Assembly: GCF_051251125.1 (NCBI RefSeq)
Contig: NZ_JBPCZL010000005.1
Direction: 5' to 3' (one strand)
DNA from: Carnimonas bestiolae
GTDB taxonomy: Bacteria > Pseudomonadota > Gammaproteobacteria > Pseudomonadales > Halomonadaceae
Length of the DNA stretch: 64,000 nucleotides
Shown here: piece after piece, positions 50,770 to 61,004 of the stretch
Layout: every line of letters begins with the position of its first letter
Position numbering within the stretch: the first letter of the stretch is position 1
Position numbers and translations under genes: made by a program
Notes under the pieces: generated by a model
The model's input: only the letters and a program-made list of their open reading frames with translations
What the model was told of the DNA's origin: nothing
The model's database searches: none

Positions 50770-52362
50770 TTATTCCGCTATCGACAGCCAGCGCGACAGA
50801 TGACGGTTAATGGTGTTGGCCTGCCAGCCGTGCACCCGGTCAGCAACCAGATTGCGCGAGGTATCGAAGTAAATGGGCAGCAGAGCGTAATCATCGAGCG
50901 CCAGCTGCTCAGCGCTGCGCAGTTGATAGGCGCGTCGCTCAAGATCGGTCATCGAGTTGGCTTTATCGAGCAGCGCGTCGTAGGCAGAGCTTTTGTAAGC
51001 GCCGTAGTTTTTGGCGTTATCGCTGGTCAGCAAATCAAGGAAGGTATTGGCATCGTCGTAGTCGCCCAGCCAGGTGGCACGGCCGACGCCGAATTTCCCT
51101 TCCGCCAGATTGGAGAAATGTACGTTGGCTTCAGTGTTGGCCATGGAGGTATGAATGCCGACCGCTTTCCACATTGCCGCTGCCACCACCGCTACCGGTT
51201 GGTTAACGCTGGTCTTGTTGTAGTTAAGGGTGATGTTGAGCGGGTGCTCGCTGTCATAGCCTGCTTCCTTGAGCAACTCACGCGCGCGCTGCTGGCGCTT
51301 GGTAAGCGGCTCATCGAGCCCGCGCATATGCGCCGGGTGATAGTTCGACACGCCGGGAGGCACCAGTCCAGAGGCAGGTTTTACCGTATCTTGCATGACT
51401 TTTTGCGCGATGATGTCGCGATCAATGGCAAGGTTAAGCGCTTCACGAACCCGTTTGTCGGCAGTGGGCTGGCCCTCGCGCTGGTTAAGCGCGTAGTAAT
51501 AGGTGTTGAGCTCAGGCGTTAGCTTGACCTGATCGCCGAGCTGTTTTTTCAACAGCGTAATCTGGTTAACCGGGAAACTGCGCAGGATATCGAATTCCTT
51601 GGCTCGAAAGCGCTGTACAGAAGCAGCTTCACCTTCGGTGGGAATGTACTCCACACCTTCCAGCTTAACGTCATCGGCGTCGTGAAAATAACGGTTTTTA
51701 GTGGCGCTAAGGTGATCGTGAGGCACCCATGAGGTAGGCGTGAAGGCACCGTTGGTGACCAGCGTACCGGGCTCTTTCCACTTGTCTCCCTTACTGCGAA
51801 TCAAGTGGGTAGGAATAGGCGAAGCCACTGAGTTGGCCAGTAGTGCTGGCAAGTACGGAGTAGGGCGCTCCAGCTCGATAACAACGGTGTCGTTGTCTTT
51901 GGCATGAATGCCAATCTTGTCGAGAGACATCTTGTTCGATGCTGCTGCCTGAGCATTCTTGAGCGGATAGAGCAGCGCCGCATAAACGGAAGGGCTTTCA
52001 GGGTTAAGTGCCGCGCGAAACGCCGAAACAAAGTCGTCAGCAATGACCGGCTTACCGTCTGCCCAACGCGCGCTGTCGCGCAGTGTGAAGGTGTAGCGCT
52101 TGCCGTCATCGCTTACCTGCCATTCGCTTGCCGCGCCCGGAATGATCGCGCCTTCAGCATCAACGCTGGTCAGCCCTTCGTACAGATCGGCGATAACGTC
52201 GCCATCCGCAACCGTGCCGTTCACTTCACTGGGTGCCAGCGACGACGGCTCGGCCTGTATCGCCAGCCTGAGGGTGGCGGCATCCGCGCTAGGTGCGACG
52301 GCAGCGCTCGCTGCAAAGGCGACAGATAAGAGTGTCAAGCGGGAAGGTAGGTGAGCGGTCAT
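50770..52362 (-). CDS. oppA: Periplasmic oligopeptide-binding protein (copy 2)
   Basis: 530 aa, SBP family 5. Signal peptide (about residues 1-29, SADA-ATLRL). EPSSLAPSEVNGTV replaces the usual DPQ-like start of the mature protein; FTLRDSARWADGKPVIADDF and QPTADKRVREALNLAIDRD follow the family. It differs clearly from its neighbours, so the copies are old paralogues and not recent duplicates. Confidence 0.92.
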   Translation of the reverse strand: MTAHLPSRLTLLSVAFAASAAVAPSADAATLRLAIQAEPSSLAPSEVNGTVADGDVIADLYEGLTSVDAEGAIIPGAASEWQVSDDGKRYTFTLRDSARWADGKPVIADDFVSAFRAALNPESPSVYAALLYPLKNAQAAASNKMSLDKIGIHAKDNDTVVIELERPTPYLPALLANSVASPIPTHLIRSKGDKWKEPGTLVTNGAFTPTSWVPHDHLSATKNRYFHDADDVKLEGVEYIPTEGEAASVQRFRAKEFDILRSFPVNQITLLKKQLGDQVKLTPELNTYYYALNQREGQPTADKRVREALNLAIDRDIIAQKVMQDTVKPASGLVPPGVSNYHPAHMRGLDEPLTKRQQRARELLKEAGYDSEHPLNITLNYNKTSVNQPVAVVAAAMWKAVGIHTSMANTEANVHFSNLAEGKFGVGRATWLGDYDDANTFLDLLTSDNAKNYGAYKSSAYDALLDKANSMTDLERRAYQLRSAEQLALDDYALLPIYFDTSRNLVADRVHGWQANTINRHLSRWLSIAE

Positions 52363-52402
52363 TCGTTATCTCGCGAGCAATAGGGTATCTGGCACAACGA
52401 AA

Positions 52403-52423
52403 CCGGGGCCAGTGAGGCCCCGG
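52403..52423 (-). terminator. Terminator after oppA copy 3
   Basis: Perfect 8-bp stem CCGGGGCC/GGCCCCGG around a 5-nt loop, 26 bp past the stop, followed on the minus strand by TTTCGTT. Fits an intrinsic terminator between binding-protein genes. Confidence 0.65.
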
Positions 52424-52448
52424 GCGATAGCACTTTTGCAAGGTTGGA

Positions 52449-54053
52449 TTATTTAGTGAATGAAATCCAGTGTGAGGGGTGGTCGTCGCTGATATTGTCT
52501 TCCCAACCCTTGATGTCTGGATTCACCAGGTTGCGCGATACCTGGGTCAGCAGCGGAATCACGGCGTAATCGTTCATTGCCAGCTTCTCGGCCTGCTCAA
52601 GAATTTGATAGCGCTTGCCTGGGTCCATGGTGGTCGCTGCCTGGTGCATCAGCTTGTCGTACGCACTGTTGGAATAGGCACCGTAGTTATTGCCGACACC
52701 GGTTTCCATTAGCGTCAGGAAGTTTTGCGGATCGTTGTAGTCGGCGACCCAGCCTGCGCGAGCCGCATCGAAATCGCCGCGCGCGATTGCTTGGTAGTGC
52801 ACGGTGGCCTCGGCGTTATCCAGCTCAGTCGTCACGCCAAGCGGTTGCCACATCGAAGAAATGGCGACCGCGTTGCTTCTGTTCCAATCGTCGCTGTTAA
52901 AGCGCAGATGAAGATGAAGCGGATGCTCGGGGGAGTAGCCCGCTTCTTTCATTAGCGCCTTGGCTTCTTTCAAACGCTCGTCATAGGGTTTGCTGAGTTC
53001 ATCGTTGGCCTGTGGCTGGTAGCCATGAATGCCGGCTGGCACGAAGGCGTTGGTGGCATTGAAAGCACCCTGGGCAATCTTCTCGGCGAGAATATCGCGG
53101 CGTATCGCCAGGCTAAGCGCCTTGCGCACGCGCGGGTCAGCGGTGGGCTCGCCCTTGCGCTGATTGAGCACATAGTACTCATTGCCCAGCCAAGGTGCGG
53201 TATGGGTATCTTTAGGCATGGTGCGCTTAAGCGACTTCAGCTGGCTGACCGGGAAACCGTGCGAGTGCGCGATATCCAGCTGGCCCCCGCGGTAGCGCGC
53301 CACCATGGCATTGAGGTTTTCGATGTTGTTGTAGACCACGCCATCCAACGCTACCTTCTTGGCATCGTAGTAGTAGCGGTTCTTAACGGTGGTGATGCTC
53401 GATTGTGATACCCAATTGGTAGGCGTGAAGGCACCGTTGGTTACAATGTTCGACATTTTCACCCAATCCTTGCCGTATTTCTCAACCACGTGTTTCGGCA
53501 AGGGGTAAGCGGTGTAGTGCGTCATCAGCTCTTCGAAGTAGGGCACCGGCTCATTGAGCGTTACCTGGAAGGTGTTGCCATCATCCAGCGACTTTACGCC
53601 AAGGGTATCGGGCGCTTGTTTACCCAGGTTGATCGCCTTGGCATTTTTGACCGGATAGAGCATATAGGCGTATTTCGACGCATTGTCGGGATTCAGCAGG
53701 TGCTGCCAGCCAAACACGAAGTCGTCGGCGGTTACCGGGGTGCCGTCCGACCACTTGGCATTGCTGCGAATACGGAAGGTCCAGGTTTTGCCGTCCTTCG
53801 AAACCACCCAGTCACTCGCCATGCCCGGCACCAGATTACCCTTGGGGTCTTTCTGAACCAGCCCCTCGAACACATCCATTAATACCTGTGATTCCCACAC
53901 GCCCCCTGAAACCTGGGAGGTATCGAACGAAGCCAGTTCGCCGCCGATGCCCATTTGCAGCGTGCGTGCTTCTGCCTGCTGTGCGGTGAATGCCAATGAG
54001 CCCAGTGATGCAGAGAGTAATAGTGTGCCGAGAAGTGGTGTGGTGGCCTTCAT
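52449..54053 (-). CDS. oppA: Periplasmic oligopeptide-binding protein (copy 3)
   Basis: 534 aa, SBP family 5. Signal peptide about residues 1-29 (EA-RTLQMGIGG). ELASFDTSQVSGGVWESQVL, FRIRSNAKWSDGTPVTADDF and EPTADPRVRKALSLAIRRDI identify the family. A terminator-like hairpin follows, which would separate it from copy 2. Confidence 0.93.
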   Translation of the reverse strand: MKATTPLLGTLLLSASLGSLAFTAQQAEARTLQMGIGGELASFDTSQVSGGVWESQVLMDVFEGLVQKDPKGNLVPGMASDWVVSKDGKTWTFRIRSNAKWSDGTPVTADDFVFGWQHLLNPDNASKYAYMLYPVKNAKAINLGKQAPDTLGVKSLDDGNTFQVTLNEPVPYFEELMTHYTAYPLPKHVVEKYGKDWVKMSNIVTNGAFTPTNWVSQSSITTVKNRYYYDAKKVALDGVVYNNIENLNAMVARYRGGQLDIAHSHGFPVSQLKSLKRTMPKDTHTAPWLGNEYYVLNQRKGEPTADPRVRKALSLAIRRDILAEKIAQGAFNATNAFVPAGIHGYQPQANDELSKPYDERLKEAKALMKEAGYSPEHPLHLHLRFNSDDWNRSNAVAISSMWQPLGVTTELDNAEATVHYQAIARGDFDAARAGWVADYNDPQNFLTLMETGVGNNYGAYSNSAYDKLMHQAATTMDPGKRYQILEQAEKLAMNDYAVIPLLTQVSRNLVNPDIKGWEDNISDDHPSHWISFTK

Positions 54054-54221
54054 GAAAAATATCCTGATTGTTGGAATTGTAGGGGCCAGAGGTGCAAGCC
54101 TTGAAACAGCGACATCTGCCTTGAGTGGTTATCAAGGTGTCGGACGATTTATCGCATGGCTTCAATCTACGGGGTTGTGCACTTTCCGGCAAGACGAGCG
54201 CCTTATAAATGCCCCTTATAC

Positions 54222-54252
54222 AAAAGCCCCGCTTCATTATAGAAGCGGGGCT
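54222..54252 (-). terminator. Rho-independent terminator after oppA copy 4
   Basis: Stem AGCCCCGCTTC (54225-54235) with GAAGCGGGGCT (54242-54252), 6-nt loop, then a short T run on the minus strand. It lies 24 bp past the stop of the fourth binding-protein gene, so that gene can form its own transcript. Confidence 0.82.
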
Positions 54253-54275
54253 CGGCAGTAGGGCTGGGCTGATGG

Positions 54276-55847
54276 CTAGTCCTTTTTATCGACCCAGCGC
54301 GCAGGGTGGATATCAAGCGCGTTGTTTTGCCATCCGCCAACCTCTGATTTGACCAGGTTGCGTGCGGTGTAGTGGAAAATCGGCGCTTCGATGTACTGAG
54401 ACGACAGGCGCGCTTCGGACTGCTGTAGCAGCGAACGCCGTTTGGCCTTATCCATTTCGGTATTGGACGCACCAAATAGCTGGCGGAATTTGCTGTCCTG
54501 ATAGTCACCGTAGTTATTGCCAACGGCGTACACCAATTGCAGGAAGTTTTGCGGATCGTCGTAGCTCGAGATCCACGAGGCGCGGCCAATTTCGAAATCG
54601 CCGCGGCGCAGCGTGCTGTAGTGCACGTTGGCGTCGCTGTTATCCATGGTGACCTGTACGCCCAGCGGTTTCCACATCGCGGCGATCGCCACTGCCACAC
54701 GCTGCTGCTGATCGCCTGAGTTATAGCGAATCGACAGCTTGAGCGGTTTGTCGGGGCCATAGCCAGCCTGCTTGAGCAGTTCCTTGGCACGCTGCTGGCG
54801 CTCATCGATGTCATGCTTCAGCCCCGGCTGAACCTGAACGCTGTAATCGCTGGTGCCCGGCGGAACCAGCGAATAGGCAGGCTTGACGGCGCCTTCCAGC
54901 AGCTGACGAGCAATGACCGTGCGGTTAATGGCAATGCTCAGGGCTTCGCGCACTTTCGGGTCAGCGGTGGGGTGTCCCTTGCGCAGGTTGAACACGTAAT
55001 ATTCGGTGCCAAGATTCGGCGTTACCTTGACGGCATCGCCAAGGGTTTTCTGCAGGAACTTGTAGCGCGCTGCCGGGAAGTCGCGCAGTACGTCCAACTC
55101 GCCGGCGCGGAAGCGGGTAATGCCGGCCTCGCGATCGGGCATTGGATAGTAGTTAACGCCATCCAGGGCAACCTCCTTGGCGTCGTAGTAGTTATCGTTC
55201 TTGCGCGTATCCAGCTCGGTGCCCTGTACCCATTTAACTGGCTTGAAGGCGCCGTTGACGACAATGTTGTCGGCCTTGCTCCACTGATCGCCGTACTGCT
55301 TCACTGCATGTTCCGGCAATGGATAGAAGGGCGGCAGTACCAGCATCTTCAGGAAGTAAGCGGCCGGTTCGTTCAGCTTGAAGACCAGCGTGTGGTCATC
55401 GGGAGCGCTAACGCCTAGCGTGTCAGGTGCGGCCTTGCCCTTGGCGATGTTCTCGGCATTTTGCAGCGGATACAAACGCTCCAGGCCAGTGGCGGCATTC
55501 TTGGGGTTAATAATGTAGCGCAGCGCAAACACGAAATCGTGCGCGGTTACCGGCTTGCCGTCCGACCACTTGGAATCGCGCAGATGGAAAGTATAGGTCT
55601 TGCCGTTATCGGAAATATCCCAGCGCGTTGCCACCCCCGGGATCACCTTCCCTTCCTTTGAAACATCGACCAGCCCAGCAAAGATGTCGCGCAGTACATC
55701 TTCCTCCCATACGCCGCCGGTAATTTTGGGCGGGCTCAGCGACGCAGGATCGTCAATAATGCCCACGTTCAATGTGGCTGCTGACGAGAGCCCCGGCAGG
55801 GCCAAAGCGGTAAACAGTAGCGAGGCGTTAAGCAGAGTGCGCTTCAT
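54276..55847 (-). CDS. oppA: Periplasmic oligopeptide-binding protein (copy 4)
   Basis: 523 aa, SBP family 5. Signal peptide about residues 1-23 (LSSA-ATLNVGI). DDPASLSPPKITGGVWEEDV, FHLRDSKWSDGKPVTAHDF and HPTADPKVREALSIAINRTV match the family. It is furthest from the permease genes and followed by a good terminator; a 478-bp upstream region likely holds its promoter. Confidence 0.93.
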   Translation of the reverse strand: MKRTLLNASLLFTALALPGLSSAATLNVGIIDDPASLSPPKITGGVWEEDVLRDIFAGLVDVSKEGKVIPGVATRWDISDNGKTYTFHLRDSKWSDGKPVTAHDFVFALRYIINPKNAATGLERLYPLQNAENIAKGKAAPDTLGVSAPDDHTLVFKLNEPAAYFLKMLVLPPFYPLPEHAVKQYGDQWSKADNIVVNGAFKPVKWVQGTELDTRKNDNYYDAKEVALDGVNYYPMPDREAGITRFRAGELDVLRDFPAARYKFLQKTLGDAVKVTPNLGTEYYVFNLRKGHPTADPKVREALSIAINRTVIARQLLEGAVKPAYSLVPPGTSDYSVQVQPGLKHDIDERQQRAKELLKQAGYGPDKPLKLSIRYNSGDQQQRVAVAIAAMWKPLGVQVTMDNSDANVHYSTLRRGDFEIGRASWISSYDDPQNFLQLVYAVGNNYGDYQDSKFRQLFGASNTEMDKAKRRSLLQQSEARLSSQYIEAPIFHYTARNLVKSEVGGWQNNALDIHPARWVDKKD

Positions 55848-56325
55848 CGTGTCTATCTCTTTTGGTTATGGTGCAGCGCTGATCGTCTGGTGGTGCGGCG
55901 ACGAAGCGAGGCTTTTAGCGTGAAATCAGTGACGTTATTGCGGTTTTTGCGTGCGTACGGTCCAAGGCGGCCGCTGTTGGTCAGGCACAGCTTTTCAGGC
56001 TCACTGTAAACAGCTCGGCTTGATAACAGCCAATAAGCGTTGGGTATGTTCTTATAAGCGTTGTGCTTATCAGCGGTCGTCAATGTTAGCGGATTGCGCA
56101 GCACAATGGCTGCATCGTCACCGGCAATCGTCGAAGTTGCTAGGCGCGTTGCCTGGCAGCGGTGCAGTTACCGTGATGGTGCGCGCGTGAGCGTCAACGG
56201 GATGACGCTAAGCCCTCTAATGCCCTACAATAGCGCTCTTTCATGCGCCGCCTGGCGCATCGTTTCTTTTAGCAACGAGCGGCACTGTATCGCCGTTGCC
56301 TACTTGTTTTGTTGGGGATGCCACC
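55848..56325. other. Divergent intergenic region oppA / prfB
   Basis: 478 bp. On plus, ATGACG (56202-56207) and TACAAT (56226-56231), spaced 18 bp, are a candidate prfB promoter. The minus-strand promoter for the opp locus should lie above 55870 but I cannot place it. No gene seen. Confidence 0.45.
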
Positions 56326-57424
56326 ATGCAAGAGATCAATCCCATTTATAACCAGCTCAAGGACCTGGCCGAGCGCGCCAATGTCCTGAGGGGGTATCTT
56401 TGACTATGCCGAAAAGAAGGATCGGCTGGAAGAGGTAACTCGCGAACTGGAAGTGCCTAGCGTATGGGATAACCCTGATTACGCACAAAAACTGGGCCGT
56501 GAACGCGCCCAGCTTGAGCAAATCGTTACCACTATCGAAGCGTTGGAAAGCGGTGTCACCGATAACTCCGAACTGCTGGAGCTAGCGGTTGCAGAAGAAG
56601 ACGAGGACACCGTCGAGGAGGTCATTAACGACCTGCAGCGCCTCGAGGCGCATCTCGACAAGCTCGAATTTCAGCGCATGTTCTGTGGCGAGATGGACGC
56701 CAATAACGCCTATCTTGATATTCAGGCGGGTTCTGGCGGTACTGAAGCCCAGGACTGGGGCAATATCCTGCTGCGCATGTATCTGCGCTGGAGCGAGCAT
56801 CATGGCTTCACTACCGAAGTGGTAGAAGTCAGTGCTGGCGAAGTCGCCGGTATCAAATCGGCCACGCTGCACATAAAAGGCGATTACGCCTACGGCTGGC
56901 TGCGCACTGAAACGGGCGTGCACCGGTTGGTACGCAAAAGTCCCTTCGACTCGGGCGGTCGTCGCCATACTTCGTTTGCGTCGGTGTTCGTTTCTCCCGA
57001 AATCGACGACAACATCGAGATCGATATCAATCCGGCTGATTTGCGCGTCGATACCTACCGCTCCAGCGGCGCAGGCGGTCAGCACGTCAACACCACCGAC
57101 TCTGCGGTGCGTATTACCCACGAACCGACCGGTGTGGTGGTAGCGTGCCAGTCCGAGCGTTCACAGCATTCCAACCGCGATCAGGCGATGAAAATGCTGA
57201 AAGCACGCCTCTACGAGCGGGAAGTTCAAGAGCGTAACGCCGAAAAGCAGAAGCTCGAAGACAGCAAGTCTGACATCGGCTGGGGCAGCCAAATCCGCTC
57301 CTATGTGCTGGACGATCAGCGTATCAAGGATCTGCGTACCGGCGTTCAGTCGAGTAACTGCGACAAGGTGCTCGATGGCGATCTCGACGACTTTATCGAA
57401 GCCAGCCTGAAGCAAGGGCTGTAA
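56326..57424 (+). CDS. prfB: Peptide chain release factor 2 with programmed +1 frameshift
   Basis: 365 aa after frameshifting, equal to E. coli RF2. The ATG at 56326 reads 25 codons to an in-frame TGA at 56401-56403; the preceding AGGGGGTATCTTTGAC is the classical shift site, with the AGGGGG acting as internal Shine-Dalgarno. Reading resumes at GAC 56402 to the stop at 57424. SPF recognition motif (KSPFDSGG) and GGQ (GAGGQHVN) are present. It reads UGA and UAA; low RF2 increases shifting, so it is autoregulated. lysS follows. Confidence 0.97.
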
Positions 57425-57538
57425 TGTTAGTGCATAGCGCTTGACCGCTGGGTGGTTGAGCGTGTTCTTCTCTCTATATTGATATATCTGGCGTCGCTTG
57501 CATTACAGGGCACAGCGGCGCTCAACAGGAAATTTGCC

Positions 57539-59080
57539 ATGTCACAGCACACTCCCAATGGACAGACCGCCGAACACAGTCAGGAATCGGACAATCGTCT
57601 GATCCAGGAGCGTCGCGACAAGCTTGCCGCGCTGCGCGAAAAAGCGCGTGAGCATGGCACGAGTGCGTTTCCGAACGATTTTCGTCGCGATAGTCTGGCA
57701 GGCGAGCTGAGCGAAGAACTTGGCGACAAGGAAAAGGACGAACTGGAAGCGCTCAACCGTCAGGCGGCGGTAGCCGGACGCGTGATGACCAAGCGTGGCC
57801 CCTTTATTGTGCTGCAAGACGTGAGTGGCCGCATCCAGCTGTATTTCAACAAGAAAGCGCTGCCGGAAGAGACGGTCGAAACCGTCAAGGGCTGGGATAT
57901 CGGCGATATTGTGGCGGCTAAAGGGCCGGTGCATAAGTCCGGCCGCGGCGATCTTTATGTGAATATGGAAGAAGCCCGCACCCTGACCAAAGGGCTGCGT
58001 CCGCTGCCCGACAAATTCCACGGCTTGACTGACCAGGAGCAGCGCTATCGCCAGCGTTATGTCGATCTGATCGTTAATCCTGAAGTGCGCGATACCTTCC
58101 GGATTCGCGCCGGCGTTATCTCGGCGATTCGCCAGTTTCTGAGTGAGCGTGCCTTCATGGAGGTCGAAACCCCCATGCTGCACCCGATTCCCGGCGGCGC
58201 GACGGCGCGTCCCTTCACCACGCACCACAACGCGCTCGATCAGGACATGTACTTGCGTGTAGCGCCGGAGCTTTACCTGAAGCGGTTGGTGGTAGGCGGT
58301 TTCGAGCGAGTGTTCGAGATCAACCGTAACTTCCGCAACGAAGGGCTTTCCACCCGCCATAACCCCGAATTCACCATGCTTGAGTTCTACTGGGGCTATG
58401 CCGATTACAACGACCTGATCAAGCTGACCGAAGAGATGATTCGCGAGGTTGCCACGAAAGTGCTCGGCGATACGCGTGTTACCGTTGGTCATGACGACGA
58501 CGCCTTCGACATCGATCTGGCCCAGCCTTTCGATCGTTTGACCATGCACGACGCTGTGATCAAGTACGGTGATGGCATTACCAGCGAGCAACTGGCCGAT
58601 CGCGACAGCTCGGCAGCACTGGCCAAAGAGCTGGGTATCGACGTGAAGGAAGGCTGGGGGCAGGGCAAGCTGCTATCCGAGATTTTCGAAGAGGTGGCCG
58701 AGCACCGTCTGCTTCAGCCGACCTTCATTACCGCGTATCCCGCCGAAGTGAGTCCGCTGTCGCGCCGCAACGACGAGCACCCCGAACTGACCGACCGTTT
58801 CGAGTTCTTTGTCGGCGGTCGTGAAATCGCCAACGGTTTCTCGGAGCTTAACGACGCAGAAGATCAGGCGGAACGCTTCCGCGCCCAGGTGGCCGAGAAG
58901 GACGCGGGTGATCTCGAAGCCATGTATTACGACGCCGACTATGTACGCGCGCTAGAGTACGGCTTGCCGCCGACCGCAGGAGAGGGCATTGGCATCGACC
59001 GTCTGGTCATGCTGCTGACCAACAGTGCATCGATTCGTGATGTGCTGCTGTTCCCGGCCATGCGTCCGCAGGCCGATTAA
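57539..59080 (+). CDS. lysS: Lysyl-tRNA synthetase (class II)
   Basis: 513 aa. Start at the ATG at 57539 (AGGA upstream), as in other LysS; the longer frame to 57452 is not supported. OB-fold anticodon domain (VAGRVMTKRGPFIVLQDVSG), motif 1 (FMEVETPMLHPIPGGATARPF), motif 2 (FRNEGLSTRHNPEFTMLE), motif 3 (GEGIGIDRLVMLLT). Follows prfB by 114 bp, a common pairing. Confidence 0.97.
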   Translation: MSQHTPNGQTAEHSQESDNRLIQERRDKLAALREKAREHGTSAFPNDFRRDSLAGELSEELGDKEKDELEALNRQAAVAGRVMTKRGPFIVLQDVSGRIQLYFNKKALPEETVETVKGWDIGDIVAAKGPVHKSGRGDLYVNMEEARTLTKGLRPLPDKFHGLTDQEQRYRQRYVDLIVNPEVRDTFRIRAGVISAIRQFLSERAFMEVETPMLHPIPGGATARPFTTHHNALDQDMYLRVAPELYLKRLVVGGFERVFEINRNFRNEGLSTRHNPEFTMLEFYWGYADYNDLIKLTEEMIREVATKVLGDTRVTVGHDDDAFDIDLAQPFDRLTMHDAVIKYGDGITSEQLADRDSSAALAKELGIDVKEGWGQGKLLSEIFEEVAEHRLLQPTFITAYPAEVSPLSRRNDEHPELTDRFEFFVGGREIANGFSELNDAEDQAERFRAQVAEKDAGDLEAMYYDADYVRALEYGLPPTAGEGIGIDRLVMLLTNSASIRDVLLFPAMRPQAD

Positions 59081-59144
59081 TCGTTCTGCGCATCGCTGGC
59101 GTATTGGGGTATCATCGGGCAATTGCTCATTGGAGGGCGTCTTC

Positions 59145-59516
59145 ATGAAACTGGTTAACCGTTCGGCACTCAGCGTCACTCCCACCCAAGCGTTCGTCGA
59201 TTGGATAAATCTGCTTGAGGCTACCGCTGGCGAGGATGATCTCATCCTTGCCGATGTGGAACATGAGAGCACCATTTATCTGATTCCCGAAATGGACAGC
59301 GAAGAAGCGCTGCGTGCCTATATCGATGATCGCTATCTCGATATCCTCGAGAATGAGCTACAGGCGTGGGAGAGCGATGAGCGGCTGTGGCCTGATGAAG
59401 TCGATCGCGCGCTGTTCGATCGCTTCCTGCGCATCGAGCACAGCTATCTGGCGGTCGATCTTGACGATGAAGAAACGCTCGAAGCTTCCGAGTTCGCCGA
59501 TGACGATGACATTTGA
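59145..59516 (+). CDS. Conserved small acidic protein, function unknown
   Basis: 123 aa from the ATG at 59145 with GGAGGG upstream. Highly acidic, especially the C-terminus (DLDDEETLEASEFADDDD); the core (SALSVTPTQAFVDWINLLE, STIYLIPEMDSEEALRAYI, ILENELQAWESDERLWP) resembles a conserved gammaproteobacterial protein found near lysS. No domain of known function recognised. Five bases before the MFS start. Confidence 0.75.
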   Translation: MKLVNRSALSVTPTQAFVDWINLLEATAGEDDLILADVEHESTIYLIPEMDSEEALRAYIDDRYLDILENELQAWESDERLWPDEVDRALFDRFLRIEHSYLAVDLDDEETLEASEFADDDDI

Positions 59517-59521
59517 TTCGA

Positions 59522-60958
59522 ATGTTCTCAGCACGCAAGGCGGCTAGTCCCACGCAAGGATTACGTTCTCATCAGGAAGGCGACGACGGGTTACCGCCCG
59601 AACGTCGCCTTCCTGCGCTGTGGTCGATCCTGCTGGGTACCTTGCTGGTGGTGCTCGATGGCTCGATGATGAGCACCGCACTGCCACATCTGGGACAGGC
59701 GCTCGGTGTCGCAGCCTCTTCTTCGGTATGGATCAGCAATGGCTACCAACTGATCGCGGCGTCGCTGATTCTAAGCTGCGCGGCCCTGGCGGATCGCATC
59801 GGCCCCGGCCGGCTCTATATCGCAGGATTGGCGCTGTTCGTGCTGGCCTCTCTGGGATGTGCCTTGGCGCAAGGGTTTAGTGCGTTGCTGGTATGGCGCT
59901 GCATCCAGGGTGTGGGCGCGGCGGCAGTCATGAGCCTGGGGCCTTCCCTTAACCGACGCATTTTTCCCTCGCGCCTGCTGGGCAGCGGCATCGGTATGGT
60001 GGCGATGATTGTGGCGGCGGCGCTTGCCATCGGCCCGGCCTTCACCGGTGTCGTGCTGGCCATTGCCGACTGGCGCTGGCTATTTCTGGTCAATATTCCA
60101 GTGGGGGGCGCGGCGCTGGTAATGGCGTGGCGTTTTCTGCCGCGTGAAGCGCCTGTCCAGCAACGCTTCGACGGCGTGGGTGCGCTGCTCTCCATTGTAA
60201 TGCTCAGCACTAGCGTGGTGGGTCTGGGGATGGTGGGGCATGCCTCATCCGCGAGAATGGCCTGGAGTTGGCTGGCGATAGCGGTAGTTGCCGCCGCTGC
60301 GTTTATTGTTCGCCAGCGGCGATCATCGCGACCTTTGCTGCCACTATCGATGTTTGCGGAAAAGCGCTTCAGCATGGCAGCGCTAGCGTCACTGTTTAGC
60401 TTCATTGCTCAAACCATGGCGCTGTTTGCGCTGCCTTTTCTGCTCCAGAATGGCTACGGCTACTCGCCACTGGCGTCTGGCTTACTGTTTACGCCTTGGC
60501 CGCTGCTGATTATGGTGGTAGCTCCGCTAACAGGGCGTTTGGCCGATCGAGTATCGGCGCCTAAATTGTCGGTGATAGGATCGAGCATCTTCAGTATCGC
60601 CGTGTTGTTGCTAGCGCTAATGGCGCTGTTCAATTGCGCTAACGTTGCGGTCATTTTGCTCTGTACCGCGCTGTGTGGTCTGGGCTTCGCGGTGTTCCAG
60701 TCGCCCAATAACCGCGAGCTAATGGGCTCGGTGCCGCGCCAGCTGAGCAGCAGAGCATCGGGGGTACAGGCGACCGTGCGTACCTTTGCGCAGGCCATCG
60801 GCGCGGCGCTGGTGGCGCTTGCACTGTCGGGCGCGAGTGCTTCACAGCACAGCGGCGCTCTGGTCAATAATGCGTTCTGGATTGCCTGGGTATTTGCGCT
60901 GATCGCAGTGCTGTGTGGCTGCATTCGCCTGATCGCGCTGCGTACACCGCAGCAGTAA
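59522..60958 (+). CDS. MFS drug exporter, DHA2 (EmrB/QacA) family
   Basis: 478 aa with about 14 transmembrane segments. LVVLDGSMMSTALPHLGQAL and VWISNGYQLIAASLIL are the DHA2 helix 1-2 motifs, with the motif ADRIGPGRLYIAGL; later segments FALPFLLQNGYGYSPLASGLLFTPWPLL and FQSPNNRELMGSVP are typical. No good ribosome binding site precedes ATG 59522, so coupling to the upstream gene is likely. A separate partner fusion protein is not nearby. Confidence 0.88.
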   Translation: MFSARKAASPTQGLRSHQEGDDGLPPERRLPALWSILLGTLLVVLDGSMMSTALPHLGQALGVAASSSVWISNGYQLIAASLILSCAALADRIGPGRLYIAGLALFVLASLGCALAQGFSALLVWRCIQGVGAAAVMSLGPSLNRRIFPSRLLGSGIGMVAMIVAAALAIGPAFTGVVLAIADWRWLFLVNIPVGGAALVMAWRFLPREAPVQQRFDGVGALLSIVMLSTSVVGLGMVGHASSARMAWSWLAIAVVAAAAFIVRQRRSSRPLLPLSMFAEKRFSMAALASLFSFIAQTMALFALPFLLQNGYGYSPLASGLLFTPWPLLIMVVAPLTGRLADRVSAPKLSVIGSSIFSIAVLLLALMALFNCANVAVILLCTALCGLGFAVFQSPNNRELMGSVPRQLSSRASGVQATVRTFAQAIGAALVALALSGASASQHSGALVNNAFWIAWVFALIAVLCGCIRLIALRTPQQ

Positions 60959-61004
60959 TAGGTCTGCGCTGGCAGGCCAAATCAATAGTTGTGTGGAGAG
61001 TGTC

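Noticed and set aside
57542..58591. 349-codon open frame on minus opposite lysS
   Set aside because: Lies wholly antisense to a well-conserved synthetase, has no family resemblance, and mirrors GC-biased third positions of the real gene.
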